In this document: positions 49,837 to 60,016 of the stretch, piece by piece
Layout: each line of letters starts with the position of its first letter
Position numbering within the stretch: the first letter of the stretch is position 1
Source: Leptospira inadai serovar Lyme str. 10
GTDB lineage: Bacteria; Spirochaetota; Leptospiria; Leptospirales; Leptospiraceae
Assembly (NCBI RefSeq): GCF_000243675.2
Contig: NZ_AHMM02000025.1
Span: 620,001 to 684,000, forward strand
Length of the DNA: 64,000 bases
Direction of reading: 5' to 3'
Notes under the pieces: generated by a model
What the model was told of the DNA's origin: nothing
The model's input: only the letters and a program-made list of their open reading frames with translations
Databases searched by the model: none
Translations under genes and position numbers: made by a program

Positions 49837-51945
49837 ATGCCCGAAGCGGACAATAATCCAAGACCTTCCTCGAATGCATCCGGATCGGCCCTCGATTTAG
49901 GCATTATTCCTCCGGAAAGAATCGACTTAATTCCGGAGGAAGAGCTTCGGAATCTTTTACTTCAAACGACTCCGAAAGCGATGCGCGATCTTGATTTAAT
50001 CGAGAAAGGCGTCGAGAATTTCTTCCTATTTAATTATTCCCCGTTTGCTCTCACAAAGTTCGAGCAATTGCAGTTTCTAAAGCCTGCGGATCTAACGTAT
50101 TTCGAAGGAAAAAACGGATTCGTACTATACCAATATTTATTCGTTTCGGAAGACACAAAAGAATTAGGTCTTTCTAATGTTGTTTTAAGACCGGCCTCCC
50201 GAAAGGCGGAACAGGTTCAGAAAATAAAACTTGCTTGCTTGGCTCAGAGCGCGGCCGCGTTCCTGCAGTTCGTTTATCGCCGCGATTTCATTCTTGGGGA
50301 AAAGAAAAGTGCGGGGGAACTCCGCGAATGGGTTCAAAGACAATATATAAATGCGGACGATAGGGGGAATATTCTCGATTACCAGGATTCGAAGAACCTA
50401 CCGATCTCGATGAGAAACGTAATTACGTTTTCAGTGGAATCGTTTCTGCAGCGAAATTTAAAATTAAAAGACGAGATATTGACGTCGCTCATTTCTATTT
50501 TATCGAAAAAGCCCGGCGAGATTACGGAATTCATCGGCCAGGTAAAAACCGAAAACGAAGCTTTGATCGCGTTGGAAAAGCGGGGCAATCGATCTCCTGT
50601 ATTGCAGCTTCATCCCGATTTTCACGTAATACAACCTTCCCTCGACGAACTAATCACCGAGGTTTCCACCGATCCGAAAATCGCGACAAAAAACGAGGAA
50701 ACGGAATTAGAGATTATTTATGAGCTTTTTATTTCTCTTGCGAGGCGAGTCTTAATTTATCTACTTCCTGCCGAACAATCCGGATGGATTGAACCTGCCG
50801 GGACGCAGCAAGGTATCGAATTCATTCACGAGTTGCGTCGACATCCCGCATTCACTTCGGGTAAGAATTGGGAGGGTTCGGATCTATTCTTACAAGCATT
50901 CGAAGTGTTAACTCAGTCGATGGGCTCCTTGTCCGCATTGAGAAAAGAATCCATAGTGAACGTCGCATTTACGGATGTCGTAATTCGAATTCGAGAAACC
51001 AAAGAACCTTTGGTAATAGATCAATCATCTATCAAATTAAAAGATGCCGCTATTCAGGCCGCTGGGCTTTCAAAATCGGAGGTTCTCGATCAAACTTTGG
51101 AGAGACTAAAAGCGCGTACCGATATTCTTAAAAGAGAAAAGTCGATAGGGGATTCTCCCGGTCTCTTAGTTCTCGCGGTTGAGAACGTCTTACCTGCATT
51201 CCTATATAATAAAGAGAAACGAACTTCGGTTCATAATCTCATCAGAAAAAGCGGACAACCGAAAGGTATTTTCGCATTTCTGCGCGAAGTTACGGAAGGA
51301 ATAGATTCGGAAGTCGCGATCGACGAACAAATTCGCTTATCAAAAGCCATTTCCGAATGGGAAAAAGAAAACGAAAGGTTAAAGCGAAAGGCCGAGCAGG
51401 ATTCGAAATCATTGGTAGTAAGACTAGTGGAATGGATTTTGGGGCTCTTTGGAATTAATGTTTCCACCGGGGATAAAAAAGATTTCGAAATATTGGAGGA
51501 TCTCCCCGTACAATCCAAGGGACCTTCCAGGCAGATGTCTTCGAAAACGGAAGAATCCGATCAGTCGCCTAAAAAGAAAAAATCCTTAGGGGTTTTATTG
51601 GGCCCGAAAGAAAAAGCGACTTTGATCCCTACGAAACTCCAGAAAGTAATCGATTATATCGATCGTAAGAACAACGGGATTATTTGGTTGGACGAGGTAG
51701 TGAGCACGTGCGCGTCTCCCGAATTCGGAAAAGACAAAGTTGCCGACCTCATGTATTATGACCAGAAGCGGAGATATATCGAAATTCGCTCAATGAATTC
51801 CGTTCGACATGTGTTTATTCGGAAGGAATTAGAATTCGATTCCGCCTGGTTGGACTCTACTCTGGAATATCTTGAGAACGTCACGGCAAAGAAACCTGAA
51901 TTTGCCGCTTTGGCGGATACTCTCCGCAAGTTTCGGGACGAATAG
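49837..51945 (+). CDS. Large cytoplasmic protein of unknown function
   Basis: About 702 residues from ATG 49837, preferred since GAGGGGG lies 6 nt upstream; ATG 49804 would add 11. No signal peptide. Mostly helical and charged, with LELIYELFISLARRVLIYLL-like hydrophobic faces near 295, a coiled coil at about 500-530 (ISEWEKENERLKRKAEQDSK), a short hydrophobic stretch LVEWILGLFGINV, a Lys-rich linker and a C-terminal domain starting LIPTKLQKVIDYIDRKN. I recognise no family. Confidence 0.75.
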   Translation: MPEADNNPRPSSNASGSALDLGIIPPERIDLIPEEELRNLLLQTTPKAMRDLDLIEKGVENFFLFNYSPFALTKFEQLQFLKPADLTYFEGKNGFVLYQYLFVSEDTKELGLSNVVLRPASRKAEQVQKIKLACLAQSAAAFLQFVYRRDFILGEKKSAGELREWVQRQYINADDRGNILDYQDSKNLPISMRNVITFSVESFLQRNLKLKDEILTSLISILSKKPGEITEFIGQVKTENEALIALEKRGNRSPVLQLHPDFHVIQPSLDELITEVSTDPKIATKNEETELEIIYELFISLARRVLIYLLPAEQSGWIEPAGTQQGIEFIHELRRHPAFTSGKNWEGSDLFLQAFEVLTQSMGSLSALRKESIVNVAFTDVVIRIRETKEPLVIDQSSIKLKDAAIQAAGLSKSEVLDQTLERLKARTDILKREKSIGDSPGLLVLAVENVLPAFLYNKEKRTSVHNLIRKSGQPKGIFAFLREVTEGIDSEVAIDEQIRLSKAISEWEKENERLKRKAEQDSKSLVVRLVEWILGLFGINVSTGDKKDFEILEDLPVQSKGPSRQMSSKTEESDQSPKKKKSLGVLLGPKEKATLIPTKLQKVIDYIDRKNNGIIWLDEVVSTCASPEFGKDKVADLMYYDQKRRYIEIRSMNSVRHVFIRKELEFDSAWLDSTLEYLENVTAKKPEFAALADTLRKFRDE

Positions 51946-51997
51946 TTAACTATTCAAGTTCGACAAAAATCATAACTTACATAGCAACGGAGGATCC

Positions 51998-53392
51998 ATG
52001 AAAACTAGGATCGAAACCGACTCCATGGGAGAAATCGAAGTAGACGATTCGAAGTACTGGGGAGCGCAGACCCAGAGATCGCTGCATCATTTTCATATCG
52101 GCAATGATCGCTTTCCGAGAGAAATGATACGGGCATTAGGCGTACTAAAGAAATCGGCAGCGATCGTTAATGCCGATCTCGGCTTACTTCCGGAAGATAA
52201 AAAGAAACTGATCGTTCAGGCTGCCGACGAAGTCATCGAAGGAAAGCTCGACGAACATTTTCCATTAAGCGTTTGGCAGACGGGCTCGGGCACTCAGACC
52301 AATATGAATGCGAACGAAGTCATATCGAATCGTGCGATTGAAATTATGGGAGGGGTAAAGGGTTCAAAAAAACCGGTTCACCCAAACGACGACGTAAATA
52401 AAGCCCAGTCGTCTAACGATACTTTCCCGACTGCGATGCATATTGCCGCGGCAGAACAGCTTGTGCATAGGCTCATTCCCGCTTTAGAACAATTAAAGGA
52501 TACGCTTCGAAAAAAAACGGTCGAGTTTAAGGATATTATTAAAATCGGAAGAACTCACTTACAAGATGCGACACCTTTAACATTAGGGCAGGAATTTTCG
52601 GGGTATGTTAAACAACTTGAATATAATATAGAGAGGGTAAAGTCAGTTCTCCCGTCCGTTTATAGATTAGCGTTGGGCGGCACTGCGGTCGGTACCGGCT
52701 TGAATACGCATCCTGAGTTTGCTCTGCGAGCTGCGGCTCAAATAGCAAAGGAAACCAATTTACCGTTCGTATCGGCGGAAAATAAATTCGAGGCCCTTGC
52801 CGCGCACGATTCGCTCGTTGAGACACATGGGGTTTTAAAGACGATTGCAGCTTCTTTTATGAAGATCGCGAACGATGTGCGATGGCTTTCTTCCGGACCT
52901 CGCTGCGGAATCGGCGAAATTTCGATTCCGGAAAACGAGCCGGGTTCTTCCATTATGCCGGGTAAAGTCAATCCGACTCAATCCGAGCAAATGACGATGG
53001 TATCGGCGCAGGTAATCGCAAACGACGTCGCGGTGAATATCGGTGGTGCTTCCGGAAATTTCGAATTGAACGTTTTTAAACCGTTAATCATTCACAATGT
53101 TCTAAATTCGATTCGACTCCTATCGGATTCGGCTCTTTCTTTTGAAGAGCATTGCGCTCGCGGGATTTTACCGAATAAAGAAAAAATATCGGAGCACTTA
53201 CGGAATAGTTTGATGCTTGTGACGGCATTGAATTCGCATATCGGGTATGATAATGCCGCTAAAATCGCCAAGAACGCGCACAAGATGGGAACTAGTTTAA
53301 AGGAGTCCGGGATTGAGCTCGGTTTGTTGACGAGCGATCAGTTTGACCAGTGGGTGCTTCCGGAAAAGATGATTTCTCCGGCTGTCGACTGA
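51998..53392 (+). CDS. fumC: Fumarate hydratase class II
   Basis: 464 residues. The family signature [17 protein letters not shown] is intact, with [32 protein letters not shown] and [17 protein letters not shown]. It hydrates fumarate to malate in the TCA cycle; class II is iron-free and stable in oxygen. A strong GGAGG ribosome-binding site is present. Ends at a bidirectional terminator shared with loa22. Confidence 0.97.
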   Translation: MKTRIETDSMGEIEVDDSKYWGAQTQRSLHHFHIGNDRFPREMIRALGVLKKSAAIVNADLGLLPEDKKKLIVQAADEVIEGKLDEHFPLSVWQTGSGTQTNMNANEVISNRAIEIMGGVKGSKKPVHPNDDVNKAQSSNDTFPTAMHIAAAEQLVHRLIPALEQLKDTLRKKTVEFKDIIKIGRTHLQDATPLTLGQEFSGYVKQLEYNIERVKSVLPSVYRLALGGTAVGTGLNTHPEFALRAAAQIAKETNLPFVSAENKFEALAAHDSLVETHGVLKTIAASFMKIANDVRWLSSGPRCGIGEISIPENEPGSSIMPGKVNPTQSEQMTMVSAQVIANDVAVNIGGASGNFELNVFKPLIIHNVLNSIRLLSDSALSFEEHCARGILPNKEKISEHLRNSLMLVTALNSHIGYDNAAKIAKNAHKMGTSLKESGIELGLLTSDQFDQWVLPEKMISPAVD

Positions 53393-53421
53393 GTATCTTT
53401 ACGAGGATTTCAACCCCAGAT

Positions 53422-53455
53422 AAAAAAAGGACGATCCTAATGATCGTCCTTTTTT
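53422..53455. terminator. Bidirectional terminator between fumC and loa22
   Basis: Stem GGACGATC (53429-53436) with GATCGTCC (53442-53449), loop of 5 nt, flanked by seven A on the left and six T on the right, so it works on both strands. The two genes converge on it. Confidence 0.93.
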
Positions 53456-53486
53456 CTAATCCGGGTATGCTATTTCCCTAGAGTAT

Positions 53487-54110
53487 TTATTGTTGTTGAG
53501 GCGGAGGATTGCTCGGAGCCGGTGCTGCCGGAGCTGCGCTTTCTACAAAACTGAAAGTGACTCTACGGTTTTTCGGGTCTTTCGCATCTAAGCCGGAAAC
53601 CGGAGAAGAGGAGCCTACGCTTTTTGTTACGATACGATTTGCCGGTAAGCCTTGTTTAACAAGCGCTTGTTTAACCGCTTTTGCACGAATGTCTCCGTAG
53701 TAGACGTTTCCTTTTTTATCACCTTCCGCTTCTTCGGGTCCGACTTGATCGGTATGTCCGGTGATTTCTAAAGCCCAAGAATCGGGAAGTTTGCTAATGG
53801 CGTCTTTCAAAACGGCAATATTTACTTTTGCCCATTCGCTAAAGTCTCCGGCACTTACATCAGCTTTTTTGTAGCTAAAACCGGGACGTGTAATTCCATC
53901 GGGATAGCGGAAATCCTTAAGTTTCTCGTTAAAGGTATTTGCGATCCCTACAGGAGAGTCCAAATCAACGCTACGCGAAGCTGCAGCAGTTTGCCCCTGT
54001 GCTGCCTGCGGTTCGGGTGCCGGCTGTTCTTTCGTTTCGGAAGAAGCACAAAACGAAATTGAAAAAGCCGTTGCACCGACTAACAGGAGGTTGAGAATTT
54101 TTTTAACCAT
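53487..54110 (-). CDS. loa22: OmpA-family surface lipoprotein Loa22
   Basis: 207 residues. It matches the known Leptospira Loa22: start [17 protein letters not shown], lipobox-like SFCAS, an Ala/Pro/Gln-rich linker, the middle segment [20 protein letters not shown] with the following KKADV, and an OmpA peptidoglycan-binding domain ([29 protein letters not shown]). A C-terminal Pro/Ala/Gln tail is longer than I recall for L. interrogans. In pathogenic species it is needed for virulence; it anchors the outer membrane to peptidoglycan. A GGA-containing ribosome-binding site precedes it. Confidence 0.95.
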   Translation of the reverse strand: MVKKILNLLLVGATAFSISFCASSETKEQPAPEPQAAQGQTAAASRSVDLDSPVGIANTFNEKLKDFRYPDGITRPGFSYKKADVSAGDFSEWAKVNIAVLKDAISKLPDSWALEITGHTDQVGPEEAEGDKKGNVYYGDIRAKAVKQALVKQGLPANRIVTKSVGSSSPVSGLDAKDPKNRRVTFSFVESAAPAAPAPSNPPPQQQ

Positions 54111-54258
54111 GTTGTATCCGTCCTTTGATGGGTGAGGGTAAAGTTTACGATGAATTTATCCAAAATATATGAATTCTGAGAAAATGGGAAATCTTTTTTA
54201 ACGATACCGTAAGAATGAAATTCTTGATAATGGTCGTTTCATTTAAGGAGAGATATGG

Positions 54259-55197
54259 ATGAATCTAGAGCTGCGTGCTCAAGCGGAGCCGGAGTGGGAA
54301 GGGTCGAGAATCGATAAATTCCTGAAAGCGACTCTCGGAGATGAGATATCTCGTGCCTCTGTACAGCATTGGATCGACTCAGGATGGGTTAGGGGGAGTT
54401 CCGGAAGAATTATCGATAAATCTTCCTATAAGGTAACTTCCGGAGAAATTTTCGAAATTTCGGTTCCACCTAAACCTCCATTAAATCTCGAGCCGATTCA
54501 GATGGATTTGGAAGTGTTGAAGGAAACGATCAACTATATGATTATTCGAAAACCGCCTGGAATCGCTTCTCACAGCGGGCCCGGTGATCGCTCGGCAACC
54601 CTGGTCAACGGACTTTTATATAAATTTAAGGAACTATCTCAGTTAGGAGGGGAAGCAAGACCTGGTATTGTCCATCGCTTGGATAAACCTACGGAGGGAC
54701 TGATGCTTATCGCTAAGAACGATGTTGCGCACGCAAAATTGTCCGAACTTTTTAGAAAACGGGAAATCACCAAAAAGTACTTAGCCTGGACCCAAGGATC
54801 TCTTCCTGAGGGAGAGGGAACGATCGATTTACCGATAGGTCGGCATCCTACCGAGAGACTTAAAATGACGGTTTCGCCGAAAGGACGTCCGTCGGTGACA
54901 CATTATAAAGTTCTAAAGACGCTAGTATCAAAAAGCGGCCGAAAATTCTCGCTTATAGAAGCACTCTTGGAAACCGGAAGGACCCATCAAATTAGAGTTC
55001 ATATGCAAAGTCAAAGAGCCCCCGTAGTCGGGGATTTGCTGTATTCCCGAAATGCACCCATTTTCGAATCGTTTGGATTGCTATTGCTTTCTTATCATTT
55101 GGAATTTGTGGATCCTTTCTCCGATGAAGAAGTACGAATTATACTTCCTGTACCGGAACGCTTCGCTCGATTCGAGAAAAGCACGGATCATTTTTAG
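54259..55197 (+). CDS. RluA-family pseudouridine synthase
   Basis: 312 residues. An S4-like RNA-binding domain at 10-75 ([32 protein letters not shown]) precedes the catalytic domain with the active-site Asp in [16 protein letters not shown] at about 140 and the closing motif [13 protein letters not shown]. It converts uridine to pseudouridine in rRNA or tRNA; RluC or RluD-type, exact sites unknown. AAGGAG lies 8 nt before the ATG. Divergent from loa22. Confidence 0.93.
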   Translation: MNLELRAQAEPEWEGSRIDKFLKATLGDEISRASVQHWIDSGWVRGSSGRIIDKSSYKVTSGEIFEISVPPKPPLNLEPIQMDLEVLKETINYMIIRKPPGIASHSGPGDRSATLVNGLLYKFKELSQLGGEARPGIVHRLDKPTEGLMLIAKNDVAHAKLSELFRKREITKKYLAWTQGSLPEGEGTIDLPIGRHPTERLKMTVSPKGRPSVTHYKVLKTLVSKSGRKFSLIEALLETGRTHQIRVHMQSQRAPVVGDLLYSRNAPIFESFGLLLLSYHLEFVDPFSDEEVRIILPVPERFARFEKSTDHF

Positions 55198-55438
55198 TAT
55201 TTTGGAACTCTTCATCAAAGCAGCTATTAGCCCAAGCCCTTAACGAAGGCATGTTTTAAGAACAGGATCGACTGTAAGAATCTCCTCATACAATTTCCGC
55301 AAGATCTTCTTTATACAGGAAGAAGCTTTCAAAACGCGGATAGTACGGCGAAAAATCGGCCCATCATTTTGTCGAGAGTTTGGATTTATCCGTTTTTTGA
55401 TTGGCTCTTCCCGAAATCGATCGTAATCTTAGAAACGA

Positions 55439-55771
55439 ATGGATGAAAATAAGATTGAAAAAGTTAAGCGAGGATTTTGGCCGAAGGTTAAAAAAGTCGC
55501 CGGCAAAGTTCCATTTTTACCGGACGCGATCTCGTTATATTTCGCGATGCTGGATTCGGAAACGCCTCTAAAAGCCAAGTTGACGATCGCAGGTGCATTG
55601 GCTTACTTTCTGACTCCCTTCGATGCGATTCCGGATATTCTTATCGGTGTCGGTTACCTAGATGACGCGGCCGTCATTGCCGCGGTTATTAGTGCGGCTA
55701 CGATCTATGTGAAAGAGGGACATAGAAAGAAGGCGGAGGATTTTCTAAATTCGGAATCGAAACCGAATTAA
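55439..55771 (+). CDS. DUF1232 (YkvA-like) small membrane protein
   Basis: 110 residues with the DUF1232 core: FYFAML-type helix, KAKLTIAGALAYFLTPFDAI, PDILIGVGYLDDAAVIAAVI and the helix to ATIYVKEGHRKKAEDF. The family function is unknown. It stands alone 241 nt after the pseudouridine synthase gene. That gap shows no clear promoter beyond AT-rich sequence. Confidence 0.9.
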   Translation: MDENKIEKVKRGFWPKVKKVAGKVPFLPDAISLYFAMLDSETPLKAKLTIAGALAYFLTPFDAIPDILIGVGYLDDAAVIAAVISAATIYVKEGHRKKAEDFLNSESKPN

Positions 55772-55851
55772 GTCAATGCCCCTCTCCGGTAACTTCCTTT
55801 ACTAAATACAGCCTTCGGTCAGCTTGAACGAAAACGTCCAAGTCCTTTTCA

Positions 55852-56670
55852 ATGAGCTACGAAAACGAAATAAAAATTCGATACCAACATTTCCTAAACT
55901 TCGCACCGAAAGTTATGGATTTCTTAATTCATACTCATCGGGATGAGGACCTATCGATTTCTTACAAAGGAAATATAGAATCGGATCTCGTCACGAAGGC
56001 GGATAAAGGGTCGGAAAGCCTGATCGTAGCCGAGATTCGAAACGCGTTTCCGCAAGACCATATTTTAGGCGAAGAGGGTTCCTCGTACCAAGGAACCACG
56101 TCATTTAAATGGATTATAGATCCTCTGGATGGTACGGTAAATTATTCCCATAGAATTCCGCTGTACTGTACATGCATCGGTTTAGAGGACATGGAGAGGA
56201 GAAAGCCGGTAATGGGAATCGTACCTCTACCTGCTATGGGGCAGATATATCATTCGATGGAAGGCGGAGGTGCCTTCAGGGATAAATTTAGAATCTCGGT
56301 CTCTAAAACGAAGGAAATAAAGCATGCTCTTCTATGCACCGGCTTTCCGTATGATCGGGAAGATCGAATTGATCGACTCATTTTCAATCTCCGAAATTTC
56401 TTGTTAAAGTCGAGAGGCGTTCGCCGCACGGGTTCTGCGGGATTGGATTTATGCTGGGTTGCTGACGGTAAATTTGACGCATTTTGGGAAGAAGATTTAA
56501 AACCCTGGGATATGACTGCGGCCGCGGCCATTTTACTTGAGGCCGGAGGAAAGCTCAGCACGTACGACAATAATGACTTTCACCCGTACGTATCGAATGT
56601 TGTGGCCTCAAACGGGAAACTTCACGATAGAATGATTGAAATTTTGGAAGAATTTCTGAATAAACCCTAG
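55852..56670 (+). CDS. Inositol-monophosphatase family phosphatase
   Basis: 272 residues. Metal-binding motifs are complete: ILGEEGSS (first Glu), WIIDPLDGTVNYSH and LKPWDMTAAAAILLEAGG. Members dephosphorylate inositol phosphates, fructose bisphosphate, histidinol phosphate or PAP; this one resembles SuhB-like enzymes most. The substrate is not settled. It begins 80 nt after the DUF1232 gene. Confidence 0.92.
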   Translation: MSYENEIKIRYQHFLNFAPKVMDFLIHTHRDEDLSISYKGNIESDLVTKADKGSESLIVAEIRNAFPQDHILGEEGSSYQGTTSFKWIIDPLDGTVNYSHRIPLYCTCIGLEDMERRKPVMGIVPLPAMGQIYHSMEGGGAFRDKFRISVSKTKEIKHALLCTGFPYDREDRIDRLIFNLRNFLLKSRGVRRTGSAGLDLCWVADGKFDAFWEEDLKPWDMTAAAAILLEAGGKLSTYDNNDFHPYVSNVVASNGKLHDRMIEILEEFLNKP

Positions 56671-56749
56671 GCTGCCGTTTTGGATTAAAAATACGGAATG
56701 CTCGATTTTCTTCCTATACTGCGAATCGTTCGTTACTTTTGATAGAGCC

Positions 56750-56772
56750 AATAATTAAGTTTGTTGATTATT
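56750..56772. promoter_or_regulatory. Candidate MarR operator
   Basis: AATAATTAA (56750-56758), 5-nt spacer, TTGATTATT (56764-56772): inverted repeat with one mismatch, centred 28 nt before the marR-type start. Size and position suit autorepression by the MarR protein encoded just downstream. Confidence 0.55.
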
Positions 56773-56788
56773 AAGTAGGTAAACAAAA

Positions 56789-57223
56789 ATGGCTCGGGCC
56801 AAAACTGACAAACTCCAGGAATTATCGGAAAGGTTTAGAACCTTTTCTAGAGATTTGAAAAAGGAATTCGGCCAAATCATTTCTCAAGAAGGTTACACGA
56901 TGAACGAATTTATCGTGCTTCGAAATCTTTTTCCCAATCGACTTCGGTCAGCGGATCTTGCGAGAGAGTTGGATGTTAGCCCGGCTTACATAACCGTTCT
57001 GATCGAGAAATTGAGAGCGAAAGGACTTTTAGATGCGATTCGAAACGAGGGTGATCGACGGGCTTGGGATTTGGAACTGACTTCCGCTGGGAAGAAAATT
57101 TTCCAAAAATTGGATTCGAAAATTACGGACTGCGTGAGTGAACGCTTTCAAATGCTGGACGCCGCCGAAATCGAATCCTTAAATAAGATGATGATTCGTT
57201 TATCGGAAAGAAAGGATTCCTGA
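56789..57223 (+). CDS. MarR-family transcriptional regulator
   Basis: 144 residues. The winged helix is typical: LRSADLARELDVSPAYITVL then IEKLRAKGLLDAIRNEGDRR, with the wing basic residues DRRAW. MarR proteins repress promoters and release on binding small molecules or oxidation. A SugE-type exporter lies 103 nt downstream on the same strand, a common pairing. Confidence 0.9.
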   Translation: MARAKTDKLQELSERFRTFSRDLKKEFGQIISQEGYTMNEFIVLRNLFPNRLRSADLARELDVSPAYITVLIEKLRAKGLLDAIRNEGDRRAWDLELTSAGKKIFQKLDSKITDCVSERFQMLDAAEIESLNKMMIRLSERKDS

Positions 57224-57326
57224 GACTCGCAAGTACTGCGACTCTAAGGCGATCGATATAAGGTATTCCGATAAGACGCGAAAATAATTCTTCCAGATAG
57301 AAGCGACTAACGGAACTTAGACTTCT

Positions 57327-57647
57327 ATGGATTGGATATTATTGATTACTGCAGGTCTTTTCGAAGTCGGTTTTACTACCTGCATGAAACTTTCCGACGG
57401 ATTCAAAGATTGGAAATATGTGTTAGGATTCCTCATCTTCGCATGTTTAAGTTTCTTTTTTCTGAATCGATCCACTCAGACGATTTCGTTAGGAACCGCG
57501 TATGCAGTGTGGACAGGAATCGGTGCGGCAGGAACCGTTGTTATCGGAATTTTCTTTTTCGGGGAATCGGCCCAGAGCTGGCGAATATTCTTCCTCTCGA
57601 CGTTAATCGCTTCGGTCATCGGATTAAAGTTCGTAGCGATCGAATAG
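57327..57647 (+). CDS. SMR-family exporter, SugE/Gdx type
   Basis: 106 residues, four membrane helices. Helix 1 has the essential Glu (AGLFEVGFTTCMKLSDGF), and LGTAYAVWTGIGAAGTVVIG matches SugE/Gdx proteins closely rather than EmrE. Gdx proteins export guanidinium in exchange for protons; some export quaternary ammonium compounds. No guanidine riboswitch is seen upstream, so control probably comes from the MarR gene. Confidence 0.88.
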   Translation: MDWILLITAGLFEVGFTTCMKLSDGFKDWKYVLGFLIFACLSFFFLNRSTQTISLGTAYAVWTGIGAAGTVVIGIFFFGESAQSWRIFFLSTLIASVIGLKFVAIE

Positions 57648-57656
57648 ATGCCGAGA

Positions 57657-58964
57657 TTATTCCGAATATCTACGACGGATCGTTCGCTCGACTATGTCGA
57701 TCAATTTCTTTTCGACGATGTCCGGATTAAAATTCGATTGGACGTACCTTTTTCCGTTGATTCCCATAATCTCCCTTTCTTTCGGATGAGAAACTAGATA
57801 ATCGGCGACGGCGGCGAAACTCTGCTTATCGATATAATACAGTCCGCCGTTACTTCTCAGGCAATGACCCTTTAGTACTTCCGATTTTCCATTCACTAAT
57901 ACCGCAGTTCTTCGGATCCAAGCCTCCATTAAAATTATAGAAAAACTTTCCATCGGGGAAGGATTGATAAGCACGTCCGCTTCTAAGATATAGCGAGCCT
58001 TCTCGGATTCCTCTACGAATCCTAAAACTTGAAGGAACGGATACTTCGTAAGCTTATGGAGCAATTTAAGATCGCCTTTTCCGGCAAACAAAAGTTTATC
58101 CCGCCTTCCGGTTCTTCTTTGCCAATCGGCGAAAAAGTCCACGAGTTCGGAAATACCTTTGCCTTCGTCTATTCTGCCTATATAAAGAAAATCGAAACAA
58201 TCCTTCTCTTTTTTTAACTGTTTGCGTTCGAGCATTTCCGGTTCGGGCGTTTCGAGATGCATGCCGATTACGCTCTCCAAAGTCGGAGAAAAACCGTATA
58301 TATTCCGAAAAAGAGTCCTTTCCTCCGGAGTATTGAAGCTATATGCGGAATCGTCCTTGAAAAGATTTCTATAAATGGAAAGTCGTGCAGGAGGCTCGTC
58401 GTGCAGAGTCGGGATTACCAAGGATTTTTTGGCCACTAACGGAAGTCCATAGACCATCGGATAATACAAGTATGAAACGAAAACGAAAACATCATAGTCT
58501 CTTTCGTTCGTTTCGATATATTGTATGAGGTCGGGGCAGTAGGGGCCCTGCATTTCCACCCAAATCCGCTCTTGGTCTTCTTCGGATTTGAAAGCGTTTT
58601 TAGAAAAAGGACCGTAGGTACGATCGTTTAATATCCGATCGGAATACTTATTAAATTTCTGAATTTGACGTTCTTTCTCGACCGAAAAGCGAAGTATTCG
58701 AATTCGATCTTCGGAATTCGTTTCCAACCATTCGGAGGAAATTTTTTTTTCTATATCCGGTCCTAATTGCACCGGAGTAATTTCCTTAACCGGAATCTGA
58801 TTTTTCCAACTTATGTAATCCAACGAACGAGTGGATAGAACCGTCACCTCGTAGAATTTCGAAAGCGTTAAAGTATAAAGATAAATTAATCTTTCCGAGC
58901 CGCCGGAAACTCGGCCCGAAAAAATCGGAGTTACTATGGCTAGGCGTCTACGAGAATTCTGCAA
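57657..58964 (-). CDS. GT4-type glycosyltransferase
   Basis: 435 residues. An N-terminal Rossmann half begins RRLAIVTPIFSGRVSGGSER. The C-terminal donor-binding half has DFLYIGRIDEGKGISELVDF and the Glu-rich motif PSPMESFSIILMEAW (EX7E). It likely adds a sugar from a nucleotide donor to a surface glycan at the inner membrane face; donor unknown. Last of the four-gene minus-strand operon, overlapping the upstream gene by 17 nt. Confidence 0.88.
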   Translation of the reverse strand: MQNSRRRLAIVTPIFSGRVSGGSERLIYLYTLTLSKFYEVTVLSTRSLDYISWKNQIPVKEITPVQLGPDIEKKISSEWLETNSEDRIRILRFSVEKERQIQKFNKYSDRILNDRTYGPFSKNAFKSEEDQERIWVEMQGPYCPDLIQYIETNERDYDVFVFVSYLYYPMVYGLPLVAKKSLVIPTLHDEPPARLSIYRNLFKDDSAYSFNTPEERTLFRNIYGFSPTLESVIGMHLETPEPEMLERKQLKKEKDCFDFLYIGRIDEGKGISELVDFFADWQRRTGRRDKLLFAGKGDLKLLHKLTKYPFLQVLGFVEESEKARYILEADVLINPSPMESFSIILMEAWIRRTAVLVNGKSEVLKGHCLRSNGGLYYIDKQSFAAVADYLVSHPKEREIMGINGKRYVQSNFNPDIVEKKLIDIVERTIRRRYSE

Positions 58965-60015
58965 GGATCGGCCTCAAAATGGATTCGGGACGGACTGTGG
59001 AAAAGTTTCTGATTCGCTTTTCCTGAGTATCGAGTACGGCTCTATTTAACTTCGGGTCCGTAATTATCTTGTTGGCTAATTCGGCGAGAAAATCCATTTT
59101 CTTTTCTTTAAATAAAATTCCGGCACCGGACAAAGTTTCACTGACCGCACCGGCATCGAACGCCATAACGGGTATCCCGTGAACCATAGCTTCCAGTAAT
59201 GGCACGCAAAATCCTTCGTGCTCGCTCATCGAAATGAACAAATCGCATTCGCGATACATCTTCTGTAGGCCTTCGTCAGTCAGGAAATCGGTTATGATAA
59301 CATTCCTGCGTAATTTATAAAAATCTAACATTCTTTCCAATTCTTCTCTGTATAGATAAAGTTCCTTCGAGCTAAAGCCTACTAAGAATAGTTGAAAATC
59401 CTCTCCGAAAGTATTCAAATAATAATATGCGAAGCGAATTAGGTCGTCCTGTTTTTTGTTGGGGGAAATCCTTCCGACAAAAAGAAACCGAGGTCCTCTC
59501 GCTTGTAGTTCGACAATTCTCGGCCCGAAGAAGATCGGCTTTGAAGGAATTTGGTACGTGATCGGTAAAAGTTTGACGTTTTCGTAACCAAGTTCCTCCA
59601 ATTCCTTCTTATTGAATTCCGAGACGGCAAATGATAGGGAAAATTCGTCTTTGATTTGTTTTAGTTCCTCCCTACCTTCGCGGAGCAGATAGGTTAGTTT
59701 TAAATCGTATTTTTCGAAGTAGAAAGGAGGAGTAACGTTATGGTAGACGAGGATTTTCGGTTGTTTTGTCTTTCGAATAAAGTCCAGAACGTTCGAATGA
59801 ATCGAATGATGATAGAATAAAATGTCTTTTCCTTTCGGTTTAAAATATTTGTATTTTCTAACATAAGCGGCGGTTCCAGGGCCCGTATTCTCGGCGAAGA
59901 TTTCGGAGGAATAACCTAGCTTTCGAAATACGGATCTGAGGGACGACATTTCATTCGAAATGGCGTCGCCTAAATTAAAACCGGCTGCAAATTGATGAAT
60001 TCCCCGCCTTCCCAT
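58948..60015 (-). CDS. GT4-type glycosyltransferase
   Basis: 355 residues. YHNVTPPFYFEKY in the acceptor half and PRFLFVGRISPNKKQDDLIR then SMSEHEGFCVPLLEAMVHGI (EX7E) in the donor half. It shares the NVTPP and SMSEHEGF segments with the next gene upstream, so the two look like a tandem duplication. Part of the surface-glycan operon. Confidence 0.9.
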   Translation of the reverse strand: MGRRGIHQFAAGFNLGDAISNEMSSLRSVFRKLGYSSEIFAENTGPGTAAYVRKYKYFKPKGKDILFYHHSIHSNVLDFIRKTKQPKILVYHNVTPPFYFEKYDLKLTYLLREGREELKQIKDEFSLSFAVSEFNKKELEELGYENVKLLPITYQIPSKPIFFGPRIVELQARGPRFLFVGRISPNKKQDDLIRFAYYYLNTFGEDFQLFLVGFSSKELYLYREELERMLDFYKLRRNVIITDFLTDEGLQKMYRECDLFISMSEHEGFCVPLLEAMVHGIPVMAFDAGAVSETLSGAGILFKEKKMDFLAELANKIITDPKLNRAVLDTQEKRIRNFSTVRPESILRPILAEFS

Positions 60016-60016
60016 C

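Noticed and set aside
57224..57326. Guanidine riboswitch upstream of the SugE/Gdx gene
   Set aside because: The 103-nt gap lacks the conserved riboswitch sequence blocks I would expect.
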